A stretch of 64,000 bases of DNA from Paraburkholderia sp. D15 (GCF_029910215.1 NZ_CP110396.1:3224001-3288000); one strand, 5' to 3'. Positions 46,449 through 56,207 are shown, counted from the first letter of the stretch. The notes: a model not told the origin generated them from the sequence alone. Made by a program: numbers and translations.

Positions 46449-48125
46449 TCATGCGAGCAACCCGTCCCAGTACAACCGCGCCGCTTCGACCACGGTGCGC
46501 ATCTGCGTGGTATGCGCGAGCTGGAAGGCTTCGTCGTAGATGGTTTCGTCGGGGAATTCGGCGATCAGCGTATACGGCACGCTGGAGCGCGTGTCCTCGT
46601 AGACCAGACACTGAATGCCGTTGAACGTCTCGAACGGCAGATCGCCGACGTGCGCGCGCCACGACGCGGCCTGACGCGCATTGAACGCGGTCAGTTCCTT
46701 CGACTCCGCGAGACGCCCCGTCAACGCGCGCAGAAACGGCAAGCCGTCATGCTCCGGATGATGACGCAGGATCAAGAAGAAACCTTTCGGCACGGTCCAC
46801 AATTCGTTGCCCTTCGGCACGTAACCGGCACGCGGACGCGTCCATTCGTGCGCCGGATAGCCGTGCAGGCTCAGATGCAGACGCGCGCCGCTGCGCTCGA
46901 TCGCTTCGAGCCGCGCGGCTTTCTCGCCGAAGGGCTCGGCGGTGCGCGCTTCGAGATCGTCGCCGAGCGCGGTATAGCGCGCCGCGTGCGCGATATGGGT
47001 GGGCTGCGTGGCGCGCAGGCGCCGATGCAGCGCCGCGCCGTCGGGATTCTCCAGCGGCACGAGCGCATAGTGCGCCCGCGCGATGCCGTTCAGCACATGC
47101 GCCGCCCGCAATGCGCCGACGATGCCCGAGCTTTCGTTCGCGTGCTGCCCGGCGGTGATCGCGAGTCCCGGCAGACTGCCGCTCACGTACACGCCGTCGA
47201 CGCGGCGGCCTTGCCACGACGTCGTGCCGAAACGCGCGCCCGGCAGGCGGGCGAGTTCGGCCTGAACGTCGGTCGGCGTGAGTGGATACGTGACCGTGTC
47301 GAGCGTGTAGCGCAGGTCGGGCGGCGGTTCGTCGAGGGCGTGCTGCTTCAACGCGACGACTACGGTGGTGTCGCCATCGGTGACGGTAATGTCGGGCACG
47401 ATCTGCCCGGGTTGCAGCGTGCGATCGCCGGCCGGCAGACCCGCGCGCGCCTGAAACCATTCGAGTACGCCGTAGTACAGATCCTCGTGCAGCGCCTCGA
47501 AGGTGCTGACCCGTTCGAGCCCATACGCCAGCGGTCGTTCGATGCCGGTCGTCGCGACCGCGATTTCCAGCGTGTCGAAATACGGCGTGCTGTCGAGCCA
47601 TGCGTGTTCCGCGATCGCTTCCTGCGCAGTCTCGATCACCTGCTCGAACTCGGTGTGTAGCGGCGCGTCTTCGATCAGCGTGTCGCCATCCCACACTCGC
47701 AGCCAGCCGCAAGGCGAATGCGTCGCATCGTTCGGCGCGAACACGCGCGATGTCTTGCCGTCGACCGTGACAACGTAGTGGCTCGCGTCGTCGCCATCCG
47801 CGAAACGCACGCTCGCGGATTCGAACAGGCTCGCGAGCGGGTAGGCCTCGAGGCGGAAGCGCTGCGCTTGGCCCCCCGGCGTGCGGATCTCGATCTGGTT
47901 CGCGCGCCTCGCGTCCACGTCTTCCAGGAAGAAATGCAGCAGCGGCTTGTACGCGGCATGCAGACGCGCCCGCACACCGGCCGCCGCCAGCGTTCGCTCG
48001 GCGTCGCGGCGCGCCGCTTCGTCCTCGAACAGCCACGCTTCGATGCGCGTCGCCGGCTGTTCCGCAAAACGTGCGACCAGTTGGGTGAGCGTGCGGGGAA
48101 TCGTGCGAGCCAGCAGTCGAGTCAT
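46449..48125 (-). CDS. M14-family zinc carboxypeptidase
   Basis: A 558-residue protein. The C-terminal half (residues about 300-500) holds a zinc carboxypeptidase domain: AITAGQHANESSGI carries the HxxE zinc pair, LVPLENPDGAALHRRL is a typical following block, and LSLHGYPAHEW gives the third ligand His. The N-terminal about 290 residues are less recognisable. No signal peptide is seen, so it probably works in the cytoplasm, cleaving C-terminal residues or amide-linked amino acids. It overlaps the carrier gene upstream by 4 bp. In the context of two ATP-grasp ligases it may trim, recycle or detoxify a peptide-like product. Confidence 0.85.
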   Translation of the reverse strand: MTRLLARTIPRTLTQLVARFAEQPATRIEAWLFEDEAARRDAERTLAAAGVRARLHAAYKPLLHFFLEDVDARRANQIEIRTPGGQAQRFRLEAYPLASLFESASVRFADGDDASHYVVTVDGKTSRVFAPNDATHSPCGWLRVWDGDTLIEDAPLHTEFEQVIETAQEAIAEHAWLDSTPYFDTLEIAVATTGIERPLAYGLERVSTFEALHEDLYYGVLEWFQARAGLPAGDRTLQPGQIVPDITVTDGDTTVVVALKQHALDEPPPDLRYTLDTVTYPLTPTDVQAELARLPGARFGTTSWQGRRVDGVYVSGSLPGLAITAGQHANESSGIVGALRAAHVLNGIARAHYALVPLENPDGAALHRRLRATQPTHIAHAARYTALGDDLEARTAEPFGEKAARLEAIERSGARLHLSLHGYPAHEWTRPRAGYVPKGNELWTVPKGFFLILRHHPEHDGLPFLRALTGRLAESKELTAFNARQAASWRAHVGDLPFETFNGIQCLVYEDTRSSVPYTLIAEFPDETIYDEAFQLAHTTQMRTVVEAARLYWDGLLA

Positions 48126-49108
48126 GATTGAATTCCGGAGGAGGATCGCCCGCGCCGTTTGCCGCTCAGCGCTTCGATACGCGGCAGCAGGAATTCGACG
48201 AGACGGGGCAGGGTGTAGATCGGCAATTGCGCGCACGAGAAGAACAGCGTCATGGTCGGCGTGGCGGCAAGGCCGAGCGCGGCCCACAGCAGGCCGACGT
48301 TGCGGTTGCCCATCAGCAGCGCGACGTTGAAGCGTTCGCGCACGCTGCCGGGCCAACTCAGAAAGGCGAGCGTCTGCACCGCGAGGTTGGCCGCGAACGC
48401 GAGCCCGATGGCGAGCAACGCGGCGCGCGGTTCGTCGAGCACGAGCCGCTGCATGCCGGCCATCGTGCCGAGCGCGAAGGTCAGCAGCGCGATCACCACC
48501 GTGACGTCGATCGCACCGGCATGGCGCGCGAGCCGTTGCCCGGCCAGCTTGCGCACGACGATCGCCACGCCTTCCGCGCTGCCGATCAGCAACGCGAGCC
48601 GCAATGCCAGTTGGCCCGCGCCGAGCGCAACCGGCGCGCCGCGGTTGAGATGGCTGAACCAGCCGGCCAGCAAGGGCGCGGTGAGCGGCGCGAGGACCAT
48701 CGCGGCGAGCGTCGCCACCAGCGCGACCGGGGCATCGAGTCCGAGCATGCGCGCGACGGCCGAGGTGCCGCTCGACGGCGGCGCGCTGAAGCCGAGCACC
48801 AGCGCGAGGGTCCAGCCGGCCGGTAGCGCGAGCGCATAGCCGGCGTAACCGATCAGCACCGGCACGACGATCATCGCCAGCACGGGGAGCAGCAGCGACA
48901 CGGCGGGACGCCGCGCGACCTTCACGACGGTGGCAGGGTCGACGCGCAGTAGCGTGCCGAGCACGAAGATGAAGACGGTCACCGGCATCAGCGGCCGGGC
49001 GGCCTCGGCCAGCGACGGCAGCAGCAAACCCAGCGCGACGCCGCCGGCGAGCACGCTAGGACCGTGCCGCGTGAGCGCGCCGAGCAGATTGGTGAGTGGG
49101 GCGGGCAT
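48122..49108 (-). CDS. Bile-acid:sodium symporter-like (BASS/ArsB-type) carrier
   Basis: A 328-residue inner-membrane protein with about ten hydrophobic segments. LGFSAPPSSGTSAVARMLGL near residue 105 and MGNRNVGLLWAALGLAAT near residue 265 match the crossover regions of the bile acid:sodium symporter superfamily, whose bacterial members carry organic anions such as pyruvate, pantoate or organosulfur compounds. It overlaps the M14 gene by 4 bp. The 112-bp gap before it separates it from the ABC ATPase gene. Substrate unknown. Confidence 0.82.
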   Translation of the reverse strand: MPAPLTNLLGALTRHGPSVLAGGVALGLLLPSLAEAARPLMPVTVFIFVLGTLLRVDPATVVKVARRPAVSLLLPVLAMIVVPVLIGYAGYALALPAGWTLALVLGFSAPPSSGTSAVARMLGLDAPVALVATLAAMVLAPLTAPLLAGWFSHLNRGAPVALGAGQLALRLALLIGSAEGVAIVVRKLAGQRLARHAGAIDVTVVIALLTFALGTMAGMQRLVLDEPRAALLAIGLAFAANLAVQTLAFLSWPGSVRERFNVALLMGNRNVGLLWAALGLAATPTMTLFFSCAQLPIYTLPRLVEFLLPRIEALSGKRRGRSSSGIQS

Positions 49109-49220
49109 CAGCGGACGCGGGCCGGACGTGCTGCGTTCATCGGATACCGGGTCATGGAATGGGACACGTCATGTTGCCGTTCAAGGTTCGAGCCGCTTAT
49201 TGTGGCCTGATTTCTTTTCT

Positions 49221-50093
49221 TCACGCTGCCTCGCGAACCCGCGCTTCATGCTCGACAACGGCCTCGACGACAGTGTCACCGTGCCCCGCAATGCCGAGCT
49301 GCGCGAGCAGCACATGCTTCGCGTGCGCGAAGTACGCGTTGTCGATATCGCGCGGTCTCGGCGCATCGATCGCGAGTTCGAACGCGATCTTACCTTCCTT
49401 CATGACCAGCACGCGATCCGCCAGCAGCAGCGCCTCGCCGATATCGTGCGTGACCAGCAGGATCGCCTGACGGTGCCGCTCCCACAGTTGCGAGACGAGC
49501 GCCTGCACATTCAGACGCGTGAGCGCGTCCAGCGCGGCGAACGGTTCGTCGAGCAGCAGCAGGTCGGGCTGGCGCGCCAGCACGCGGGCTAGCGCCGCGC
49601 GCTGCGCTTCGCCGCCGGACAGGTCCTTCGGCCATGCATTCACCCGATGCGCGAGGCCCACTTCGGCGAGCGCCGCCTCGGCCCGTGCACGGCTACGGTC
49701 GCCGCGCAGACCCACGACGATGTTTTTCCACACCCGCCGCCACGGCAGCAGACGCGGCGCCTGAAACGCGACGCCGCGCTTCGCCGACACCTGCACGTCG
49801 CCGTCGATCTCGCGATCGAGCCCGGCGAGCACGCGCAGCAGCGTGCTCTTGCCGCAACCGCTCGGGCCCGCCAGCGCAACGAATTCACCGCGCCGGATGT
49901 CGAGCGACAGACCGTCGATCACGCGCCGTTCGCCGAAGCGTTTGGTGAGTCCACGCACGCGCGCCGCGAGCGGACCCTGTGCGTCCCGGGCGGGGTCGGC
50001 CGCCCCCGACGCATGACTCGATGCATGACCCGACGCCTGCACGGGTGCAGACCCCAACGAGGTGTTCAACGAGCGCGAAAGGCCGGACGCCAT
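49221..50093 (-). CDS. ABC transporter ATPase, sulfonate type
   Basis: A 290-residue ATPase. Walker A is GPSGCGKSTLLRVLAGLD (near residue 78), signature LSGGEAQRAALARVLARQP (near 155) and Walker B LLLDEPFAALDALTR, with switch His in VTHDIGEAL. The N-terminus has an Ala-Ser-Gly-His repeat (residues about 20-32). It starts inside the permease gene (28-bp overlap). It powers the permease and Tat-type binding protein encoded just upstream. Confidence 0.93.
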   Translation of the reverse strand: MASGLSRSLNTSLGSAPVQASGHASSHASGAADPARDAQGPLAARVRGLTKRFGERRVIDGLSLDIRRGEFVALAGPSGCGKSTLLRVLAGLDREIDGDVQVSAKRGVAFQAPRLLPWRRVWKNIVVGLRGDRSRARAEAALAEVGLAHRVNAWPKDLSGGEAQRAALARVLARQPDLLLLDEPFAALDALTRLNVQALVSQLWERHRQAILLVTHDIGEALLLADRVLVMKEGKIAFELAIDAPRPRDIDNAYFAHAKHVLLAQLGIAGHGDTVVEAVVEHEARVREAA

Positions 50094-50914
50094 GACAGTA
50101 ATCCCTTTTCGAGTACGCGCACGCTGAAGTCGGCAGCGAGTCCCAGCAGCGCGTAGATGATGAGGCACACGACGATGATGTCGGTGCGATAAACCTCGCG
50201 GGCGAACGTGACGAGGTAGCCGAGGCCGCCCTGGCTGTTCACCTGTTCGGCAAACACGAGCGCGAGCCACGCGGAGCCGAGCGCATAGCGCAGACCGACG
50301 AGCGCGGTGGGTAGCGCACCCGGCAGCACCACGTGGAAGATCAGTTCGGCGCGGCTGAAGCCGAGCGTCTGCGCGGCCTCCACCAGTCCCTGATCGACAT
50401 TGCGAATCCCCGCGAACAGATTGAAGTAGATCGGAAACACCACCGCGAGCGCGACCAGCGCGATCTTCGGTTCCTCGTCGATACCGAACCAGATCAGCAG
50501 CAGGGGCACGAGACCCGCCCACGGCATGGTGCGAATCATCTGCACCGGCGCGTCGATCAATGCCTCGCCGGCGCGCAGCAAACCGGACGGCACGGCCAGC
50601 AGCACCCCAACGCTGAAGCCGATCGCAAAGCCGATCGCCACGCGCCGCAGCGACAGCGCCATCGCGCTGCCCAGCTCGCCCTTGACGATCAACTCGACGA
50701 ACGCGTGCCAGATGTCCCACGGCGCTGGCAGCAGTTCGAACGCGATCCAGCCGCGCGAGGTCGCGACGATCCACAGTGCGATCAGGAACGCGAGGCCCGC
50801 GAGCTTCTGCAAGCCGCGCGGAAACGCGAAACCACGGCGCGGCATGATCGGTACGATGCGTTGCAGGCCTGCCGTGTCGTTGTCCTGCGCGGCGGAGAGA
50901 GTCGTATCGCTCAT
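50066..50914 (-). CDS. ABC transporter permease, sulfonate type
   Basis: A 282-residue permease with about six membrane spans starting near residue 35 (LAGLAFLIALWIVAT). The EAA loop is VEAAQTLGFSRAELIFHVVL near residue 180. It follows the binding-protein gene by 3 bp and overlaps the ATPase gene by 28 bp, so the three subunits are translated together. A single permease gene suggests a homodimeric channel. Confidence 0.92.
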   Translation of the reverse strand: MSDTTLSAAQDNDTAGLQRIVPIMPRRGFAFPRGLQKLAGLAFLIALWIVATSRGWIAFELLPAPWDIWHAFVELIVKGELGSAMALSLRRVAIGFAIGFSVGVLLAVPSGLLRAGEALIDAPVQMIRTMPWAGLVPLLLIWFGIDEEPKIALVALAVVFPIYFNLFAGIRNVDQGLVEAAQTLGFSRAELIFHVVLPGALPTALVGLRYALGSAWLALVFAEQVNSQGGLGYLVTFAREVYRTDIIVVCLIIYALLGLAADFSVRVLEKGLLSWRPAFRAR

Positions 50915-50917
50915 GCG

Positions 50918-51991
50918 TCAGGCCTGTTTCGGGCGTGTCGCCAGTTTCGCGTTTTCATCGGCGACGATCGCGCCGAAGCCGGGCGCGATGTGATCGGCGA
51001 TCTGATACGGCTGGCGGATCTGGCCGGTTTGATGGAAGTAGGCGATTTCCTTCTGCCAGCTCTCGATGTTCTGCGGCGAGCCGGCCGGTTCATAGCGTGC
51101 GTACGTGCGGCTGACCTGCAACTGCGCGGCCGCGAGCGGGATATGCGAAAGCTCCGCGATATCGGCCGCCCATTTCGCGGGGTCCTGCAACACGCGGTGT
51201 TTCGCGCGGATGATCCGGCGCGTCGCGTCTTCCAGCGCGAGTCTGCGCAGCGGATCCTCGACGGCCGAGGTCGGCGCGTACACCAGGCCCGGCACCTCGA
51301 CCACGTCCTTCAACGCGACCAGAATGCGCGCGTCGTGCTGCGTCTGCGCGATGGCCGTGTTCGGGTCCCAGACGACGAACGCGTCCACCTGATTGTTGAC
51401 GAGCGCGGACAGGCCATCGGTGGTGTTCAGCGACAGCACGTTGTTGCGGTCGAACGGAATGCCCGCCTGTTCGAGCGCGCGCGCCAGTTGATAGTGCTGC
51501 TTCGAATAGAACGGCAGCGCGATCTTGCGGCCGCGCAGATCCGCCACCGTGCGCACCGGCGAATCCTTCTTCACGAGAATCGCGCTGCCGCCCTGACGGG
51601 TTTCCTGCCACGCGGCCAGAATGCTGATGCGCGAGCCGTTGCCGAGCGCGAACAGCACGCCGGTCTCGCCCCCTTGCGCGATATCGACGCGGCTCGTGCG
51701 CAGCGCTTCGAGCAGCACGAGCGTCGAATCGAAGTCCGCCCATTTGATCTGGTAGGGCGCGCCGCGATCCTCGCCCGAGGCGATCAGTTCGCGATGCAGG
51801 CCCACCTTGCTGGTGGAGCCGATCGTCAGCGTGATGCCGGACAGGTCCGCGCCGGCGGCCACCGCGAGTTGCAGCGGCGTCATCGCGAGCGCGCCGGCGG
51901 CGAGGCCGCCGAGCAGGAATTCGCGGCGCGATAGTGCTCGCGTGCCGGTGACGGCGGCGGTGAATGAACGGTTGCGTGCGTGATTGTTCAT
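50918..51991 (-). CDS. Sulfonate-type binding protein with Tat-like signal
   Basis: A 357-residue NMT1/SsuA-fold binding protein. The N-terminus contains LSRREFLLGGLAAGALAM, a twin-arginine export motif (S-R-R-x-F-L) followed by a hydrophobic segment. Mature landmarks are GITLTIGSTSKVGLHRELIA, YQIKWADFDSTLVLLEALRT and VDAFVVWDPNTAIAQ, matching aliphatic-sulfonate and related binding proteins. It overlaps the downstream ATP-grasp gene by 4 bp and is followed by permease and ATPase. Tat export would mean it folds or binds a cofactor before export, which is uncommon for this family. Confidence 0.88.
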   Translation of the reverse strand: MNNHARNRSFTAAVTGTRALSRREFLLGGLAAGALAMTPLQLAVAAGADLSGITLTIGSTSKVGLHRELIASGEDRGAPYQIKWADFDSTLVLLEALRTSRVDIAQGGETGVLFALGNGSRISILAAWQETRQGGSAILVKKDSPVRTVADLRGRKIALPFYSKQHYQLARALEQAGIPFDRNNVLSLNTTDGLSALVNNQVDAFVVWDPNTAIAQTQHDARILVALKDVVEVPGLVYAPTSAVEDPLRRLALEDATRRIIRAKHRVLQDPAKWAADIAELSHIPLAAAQLQVSRTYARYEPAGSPQNIESWQKEIAYFHQTGQIRQPYQIADHIAPGFGAIVADENAKLATRPKQA

Positions 51992-53256
51992 GACTGGATC
52001 ACCGCCTCCGCGTCCGAGAAGAAACGCGCTTCGATATCGCGGATACGATGGCAATCCGCGAGCAGGGCCTCGAACGTCGCGTTGTACAGGCCGACGGTGC
52101 CGAGGGCCGTTTTCAGGTCGGTGGTGACGCTGAGCGTATCGCCAGGCTTCACCCATCGCTTGTGACCGACGAACGACGGCAACGCCTCGATCGCCTCCCA
52201 CGCGAAAGGTTTGTTCAATCGCCCCACGCGCGACGACAGCAGCAGCACATGACCGCAGAACCCGTTGAACACGGGGCGCTGGTTCAGCGCATCCGCGAAA
52301 CGTTCGGGATTGAGCACGGTCGCGACCGTGGCGGACACGTGATTCTCGCCGTTCACCGCCGTGGTCAGACGCGGGTCGAGGCTGCCGTGCAGGCGCGCGT
52401 TCAGTTCGACGAGCGTCGGTCCGGCGGCGGTATCGATGATCTCCAGATGCGTGGGGCCGTGGCGCACGTCGAGCGCGTCGAGCACCTGCCGCGCGTAGCC
52501 GAGCAGCGCCGCGAAACGCGGCGCGGTGTGATCGACCACCAGCATCTTGTCCAGCCGCGGCGCGTGCGAGCGGTCGCGATGCACTTCCCACAGGCTCACC
52601 ACCTTGTGGCGGCCGTCCACCGACACCGAATCGACGATGTACTCCTGGCCTTCGGAATAGGTCTGCACGATCACATCTTCGTTCGGCTGGCCGTAGATGG
52701 ATTGCGTGGCCAGCACATCGCGCGCGGCCGCTTCCACCTGGCCGAGGCTGCGGCAGATTTTCACGCCGGTCACGCCGGCGCTGCGCGACGGTTTGACGAC
52801 CACCGGCAGTTGCCCGAGCGCACGGACCCAGCCGACCACGTCGTCGGCCGACCGCGAGCTGTATTGCGACGGCGCGCGCAAGCCCGCGCGCGTGACCCGC
52901 TCGTTCATCAGCACCTTGTCGCGCCGTGCCGCGGATGACGCGAGCGGATTGCGATGCGCGACATCCAGCCGTTCGGCCAGCGTGTCCGCGAGTTCGAGCG
53001 CCGCGTCGAGCCCGTGCAGCACCGCGCCGATCCTCAGATCGCGCAGTTGCGCGAGGGTGTGTTCCAGGTCGCCGTCGTGATGAATCGTGCGCACGTAGTC
53101 CGTCGCGACGAACTGATTGCGGTAAAGCTCCGGCAGATCCGGGCTGCTGATCACGTGCACGCAGCGAATGCCATAGGCGCGGAAGGCCGGCGCCAGATAG
53201 GCGGCGGTGGATGCGCCGTCGACGATCAGGACCGTATCGATGAAAGCGTACGTCAT
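51988..53256 (-). CDS. ATP-grasp ligase B
   Basis: A 422-residue protein with an ATP-grasp fold. The N-terminal Rossmann-like part runs TVLIVDGASTAAYLAPAF to about residue 110; the central nucleotide-binding part includes LPVVVKPSRSAGVTGVKICR (near 160) with the conserved Lys; and the C-terminal catalytic part has GPTHLEIIDTAAGPTLVELNARLHGS with the metal-binding Glu and Asn. ATP-grasp ligases activate a carboxylate as acyl phosphate and join it to an amine, thiol or similar. It differs clearly from the second ATP-grasp protein encoded directly upstream, so two successive ligation steps are likely. Start and stop overlap neighbours by 4 bp. Confidence 0.88.
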   Translation of the reverse strand: MTYAFIDTVLIVDGASTAAYLAPAFRAYGIRCVHVISSPDLPELYRNQFVATDYVRTIHHDGDLEHTLAQLRDLRIGAVLHGLDAALELADTLAERLDVAHRNPLASSAARRDKVLMNERVTRAGLRAPSQYSSRSADDVVGWVRALGQLPVVVKPSRSAGVTGVKICRSLGQVEAAARDVLATQSIYGQPNEDVIVQTYSEGQEYIVDSVSVDGRHKVVSLWEVHRDRSHAPRLDKMLVVDHTAPRFAALLGYARQVLDALDVRHGPTHLEIIDTAAGPTLVELNARLHGSLDPRLTTAVNGENHVSATVATVLNPERFADALNQRPVFNGFCGHVLLLSSRVGRLNKPFAWEAIEALPSFVGHKRWVKPGDTLSVTTDLKTALGTVGLYNATFEALLADCHRIRDIEARFFSDAEAVIQS

Positions 53257-54473
53257 GGGTGCCTCGCGGGAGTGTGGTGATGGGTGTAGATGAACGCGCG
53301 ACGTTCGCGGCCGGGAATCACCTGCGCGCCGTAGGTCACGCTCAGGTTGTCGTCGTGCAGGCGGCCGCTGCCGCTGAACGCCCAGAGCGGCGGATCGTCG
53401 TCGAGCAGGAAATCGACGCGCGCGTAGCGATGCGGGCGGAACGTGCCGGGCAAGGTCACCGTGCGGCCTTCCAGCCTGTCGAGCAGCGCACCGACGATGT
53501 CGAAGCCGTACGCGTCCTTCACGATCGTGCAGATGAAGCTGCCCGCGATCCGCGCATTCAGCTCGACGATGTACGGCTCGCCGTCGTGCACGATGCAGTC
53601 GAGATGCACCGGGCCCCACGTGAGCCCCGATGCGGCAACCGCGCGGCGGCCCGCATCGATCAGCGCGGCGAGCGACGCGTCGTCGAGTTCTAGATCGGAC
53701 GAATAGCCGCGTTCGATGAAGCGCGTGCCTTTCGCCTTGCGCTTGAGCATCGCGCCGACATACGCGCCGTCGAAAAACTCCACGCAGTACTCCGGGCCCG
53801 CGACGAACTGTTCGATCAGCACCGTTTCGTCGTCGCCGCGTTGGCCGGCGAAGGCGTTCAGATGCTCATTCAGATACGCCTGCAACGCGCTCGCGTCGGC
53901 GCACAGCGCGACGCCGAAGCTTGATAGCCCTTCGACCGGTTTGACGACGATCGGGAAGGGCAGGTCGCCGCCGCCTGTCTGCCGTTGCCGTTGCCATTGC
54001 TGCAGCTCGCTGAGCGCGGCGATTCGCGACGAAGGCGTGCGAATGCCGGCCTCGTCGAAGAGCCGCTTCTGATTCGACTTGGCGATGTAATGCGCGACCT
54101 TCGCGGCGTCCGGGCCCGGCAGGCCGAGCGCTTCGCTCAGACGGCTCGCGAGGCGCGCGTACTTCTCGTTGGTCGTGACGATCAACGGTCGTACTTGCGG
54201 GTAGTGCGCGTCGATCCACGCCAATACCGTGTCGAAATCCGGCGGCAACGCGACGATGCGCGCTTGCGGCGGAAACACGCCGGCCGGTATATCGTCGGGC
54301 GCGGTGACGATGGTCACGTCGAAGCCGCGGGCCAGCGCCGCATCGACGAACGCGAGACTGGTGCCGGTGCGCAGCGTGCCGACCAGCAGCAACGCGCGAG
54401 CGGTGCCGAGGTGAGCCGTGGTGTCGCTCGACGATGCGGGCGTCAACTGCGGAAGGGGAGTCGGTGCGTTCAT
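53253..54473 (-). CDS. ATP-grasp ligase A
   Basis: A 406-residue ATP-grasp ligase. After a Pro/Ser-rich N-terminus the pre-ATP-grasp domain starts ALLLVGTLRTGTSLAFVDAA; then FPIVVKPVEGLSSFGVALC supplies the lysine-bearing strand near residue 165, VLIEQFVAGPEYCVEFFDG follows, and GPVHLDCIVHDGEPYIVELNARIAG provides the metal-binding residues. It resembles BacD-type L-amino-acid ligases in layout, though the substrate is unknown. Overlaps of 4 bp at both ends link it to the exporter gene and to ligase B. Confidence 0.88.
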   Translation of the reverse strand: MNAPTPLPQLTPASSSDTTAHLGTARALLLVGTLRTGTSLAFVDAALARGFDVTIVTAPDDIPAGVFPPQARIVALPPDFDTVLAWIDAHYPQVRPLIVTTNEKYARLASRLSEALGLPGPDAAKVAHYIAKSNQKRLFDEAGIRTPSSRIAALSELQQWQRQRQTGGGDLPFPIVVKPVEGLSSFGVALCADASALQAYLNEHLNAFAGQRGDDETVLIEQFVAGPEYCVEFFDGAYVGAMLKRKAKGTRFIERGYSSDLELDDASLAALIDAGRRAVAASGLTWGPVHLDCIVHDGEPYIVELNARIAGSFICTIVKDAYGFDIVGALLDRLEGRTVTLPGTFRPHRYARVDFLLDDDPPLWAFSGSGRLHDDNLSVTYGAQVIPGRERRAFIYTHHHTPARHP

Positions 54474-55885
54474 TTCTGGCGTAAGGTGAGAAGGATGCAC
54501 ACCACCAGCAAGCCGGTGGCAAAGAGAAACGCGTGCGATGCGCCGGCGGCGATAGCCTGCGCATTGCCGCTGACGAGCGCGCCGAGCAACGCGACGCCGA
54601 TTGCGGCGCCCACTTGCCGGCCCGTATTCAGAATCGCCGAAGCGATGCCGGACTGGCCCGCTTCGACATGGCCGAGCAGAAACGCGGTCAACGCGGGAAT
54701 CGCGATGCCGCCGCCGATCGCCATCAACGCGAGCCCCGGCACCAGCGCGGGATACGCGCTACGCCCGAGCAGCAAACCCAGCGACAGATAGCCGATGGCC
54801 GACGCGCAGAGCCCCACGACGATCGTCGTCCGGAAGCCGAAGCGCACTGACAGCTTCGCACTGGCGATGTTGGCCAGCATGATGATGGTGAGCGGAAACA
54901 GCGCCATGCCCGCCTGCGTCGCCGTATAACCCTGGCTGCGCTGGAAATACAGGCTCAGCGAAAAGATCAGCCCGTAGAACGCGAGATTGGACAACGCGCC
55001 GACCACGACCGCGCCTGGAAAACCGGGAATGCGGAAGAACGCGAGCGGCAGCATCGGCGCGGGATGCCGGCGCTCCAGCGCGACGAACGCGACACCGAGC
55101 AGCGCGGCCGACACCAGTCCGCCCCACACCCACGGATCGCTCCACCCATACGCGCCGCTGCCGATGATCGACGCCGTCAACACGCCGAGCGTGACGATCG
55201 CCACGAGTTGACCGGCCGGATCGAGCCGGCGGCTCGCGCTGCGCGTCGATTCGCGCACGAAGCGATAGGTGAGCCACAGCGTCAATACGCACACCGGCAG
55301 ATTGATCAGGAAGATCGCGCGCCAGCCGAAGTGATCGATCAGCAATCCGCCGAGCGTCGGACCCGCCGCGCTAATCAGACCGCCGGTCGCGCTCCACCAG
55401 CTGACCGCCTTCACGCGCGACGCGGCATGCCCCGCGCAGGCGTGCGTGATCAACGACAGCGAGGTGGGCAGAATCAGCGCGGCCGCCGCGCCTTGCACCA
55501 CACGCGCGACGATCAGCGTGGCGAGGTTGGGCGCGAGCGCGCAGCCGAGCGAGGCGAGCAGAAAAAGCGCGAGGCCGTAGCCGAAGAGCCGCTTGCTGCC
55601 CAACCGGTCCGCCAGCGAACCCGAGCTCAGCAGCAACGACGCAAACGACAACGTATAAGCATCGACCACCCATTGAAGGCCATGTACCGTCGAATCGAAC
55701 GAATGACCTAACGCGGGAATCGCGACATTAACGACGGTCACGTCTAATTGAACGATGGAAAAGCCGATACTCGCGGCCGCGACGGTCGGGAAAATACGCG
55801 GCGCTTTATATGCCGTATTTGCCGGATTATGCGTTTGCGCATCGGCGAAACCATTGCTGGCGGGTTTTTCCGCGACAGCCGTCAT
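54470..55885 (-). CDS. DHA2-type MFS exporter
   Basis: A 471-residue carrier with about 14 membrane segments, the DHA2 (drug:H+ antiporter-2, EmrB/QacA) arrangement. The N-terminal half has QLDVTVVNVAIPALGHSF and LSSGSLADRLGSKRLFGYGL, and motif C-like GPTLGGLLIDHFGWRAIFLINLP near residue 165. It exports drugs or small metabolites. It heads the run of minus-strand genes and overlaps ligase A by 4 bp. In gene clusters with ligases such an exporter usually removes the product and gives self-protection; that is inferred here. Confidence 0.92.
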   Translation of the reverse strand: MTAVAEKPASNGFADAQTHNPANTAYKAPRIFPTVAAASIGFSIVQLDVTVVNVAIPALGHSFDSTVHGLQWVVDAYTLSFASLLLSSGSLADRLGSKRLFGYGLALFLLASLGCALAPNLATLIVARVVQGAAAALILPTSLSLITHACAGHAASRVKAVSWWSATGGLISAAGPTLGGLLIDHFGWRAIFLINLPVCVLTLWLTYRFVRESTRSASRRLDPAGQLVAIVTLGVLTASIIGSGAYGWSDPWVWGGLVSAALLGVAFVALERRHPAPMLPLAFFRIPGFPGAVVVGALSNLAFYGLIFSLSLYFQRSQGYTATQAGMALFPLTIIMLANIASAKLSVRFGFRTTIVVGLCASAIGYLSLGLLLGRSAYPALVPGLALMAIGGGIAIPALTAFLLGHVEAGQSGIASAILNTGRQVGAAIGVALLGALVSGNAQAIAAGASHAFLFATGLLVVCILLTLRQK

Positions 55886-56207
55886 ACCTGCTCCCGTTAT
55901 CGATCTCGATGACGGAGACTAACGACGATCCTGCATCAGGACAAATGATAAGAAGTGATTTGATAAGCACATTTTCATTTTCAATTCAAAACGCATTGCT
56001 GTTCGATTCAGCATCTTTCACGTTGCAGCGAATATCGGCAAAAACGGCATGCGTATATTCAATTATTTTGTTTTGATTTGCTTTTTTATCGTTTTGAATT
56101 GTTTCTCCGGAGCCCTAGGCTATGCCCTGCATCGGGTTACTGTTCGCTGTGCGATGCGTGCAAACCAACGTCATTTTCTCCGTCGACAACCCTTCCGGGA
56201 AATTTTC
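55886..56207. promoter_or_regulatory. AT-rich divergent promoter with a 12-bp inverted repeat
   Basis: A 322-bp divergent region between the DHA2 exporter and the oxygenase gene, strongly AT-rich in an otherwise GC-rich window. CAATTCAAAACG (55982-55993) and CGTTTTGAATTG (56090-56101) are exact reverse complements 96 bp apart. The region is the only plausible promoter for the whole minus-strand run and for the oxygenase. No ORF is supported. Confidence 0.6.
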
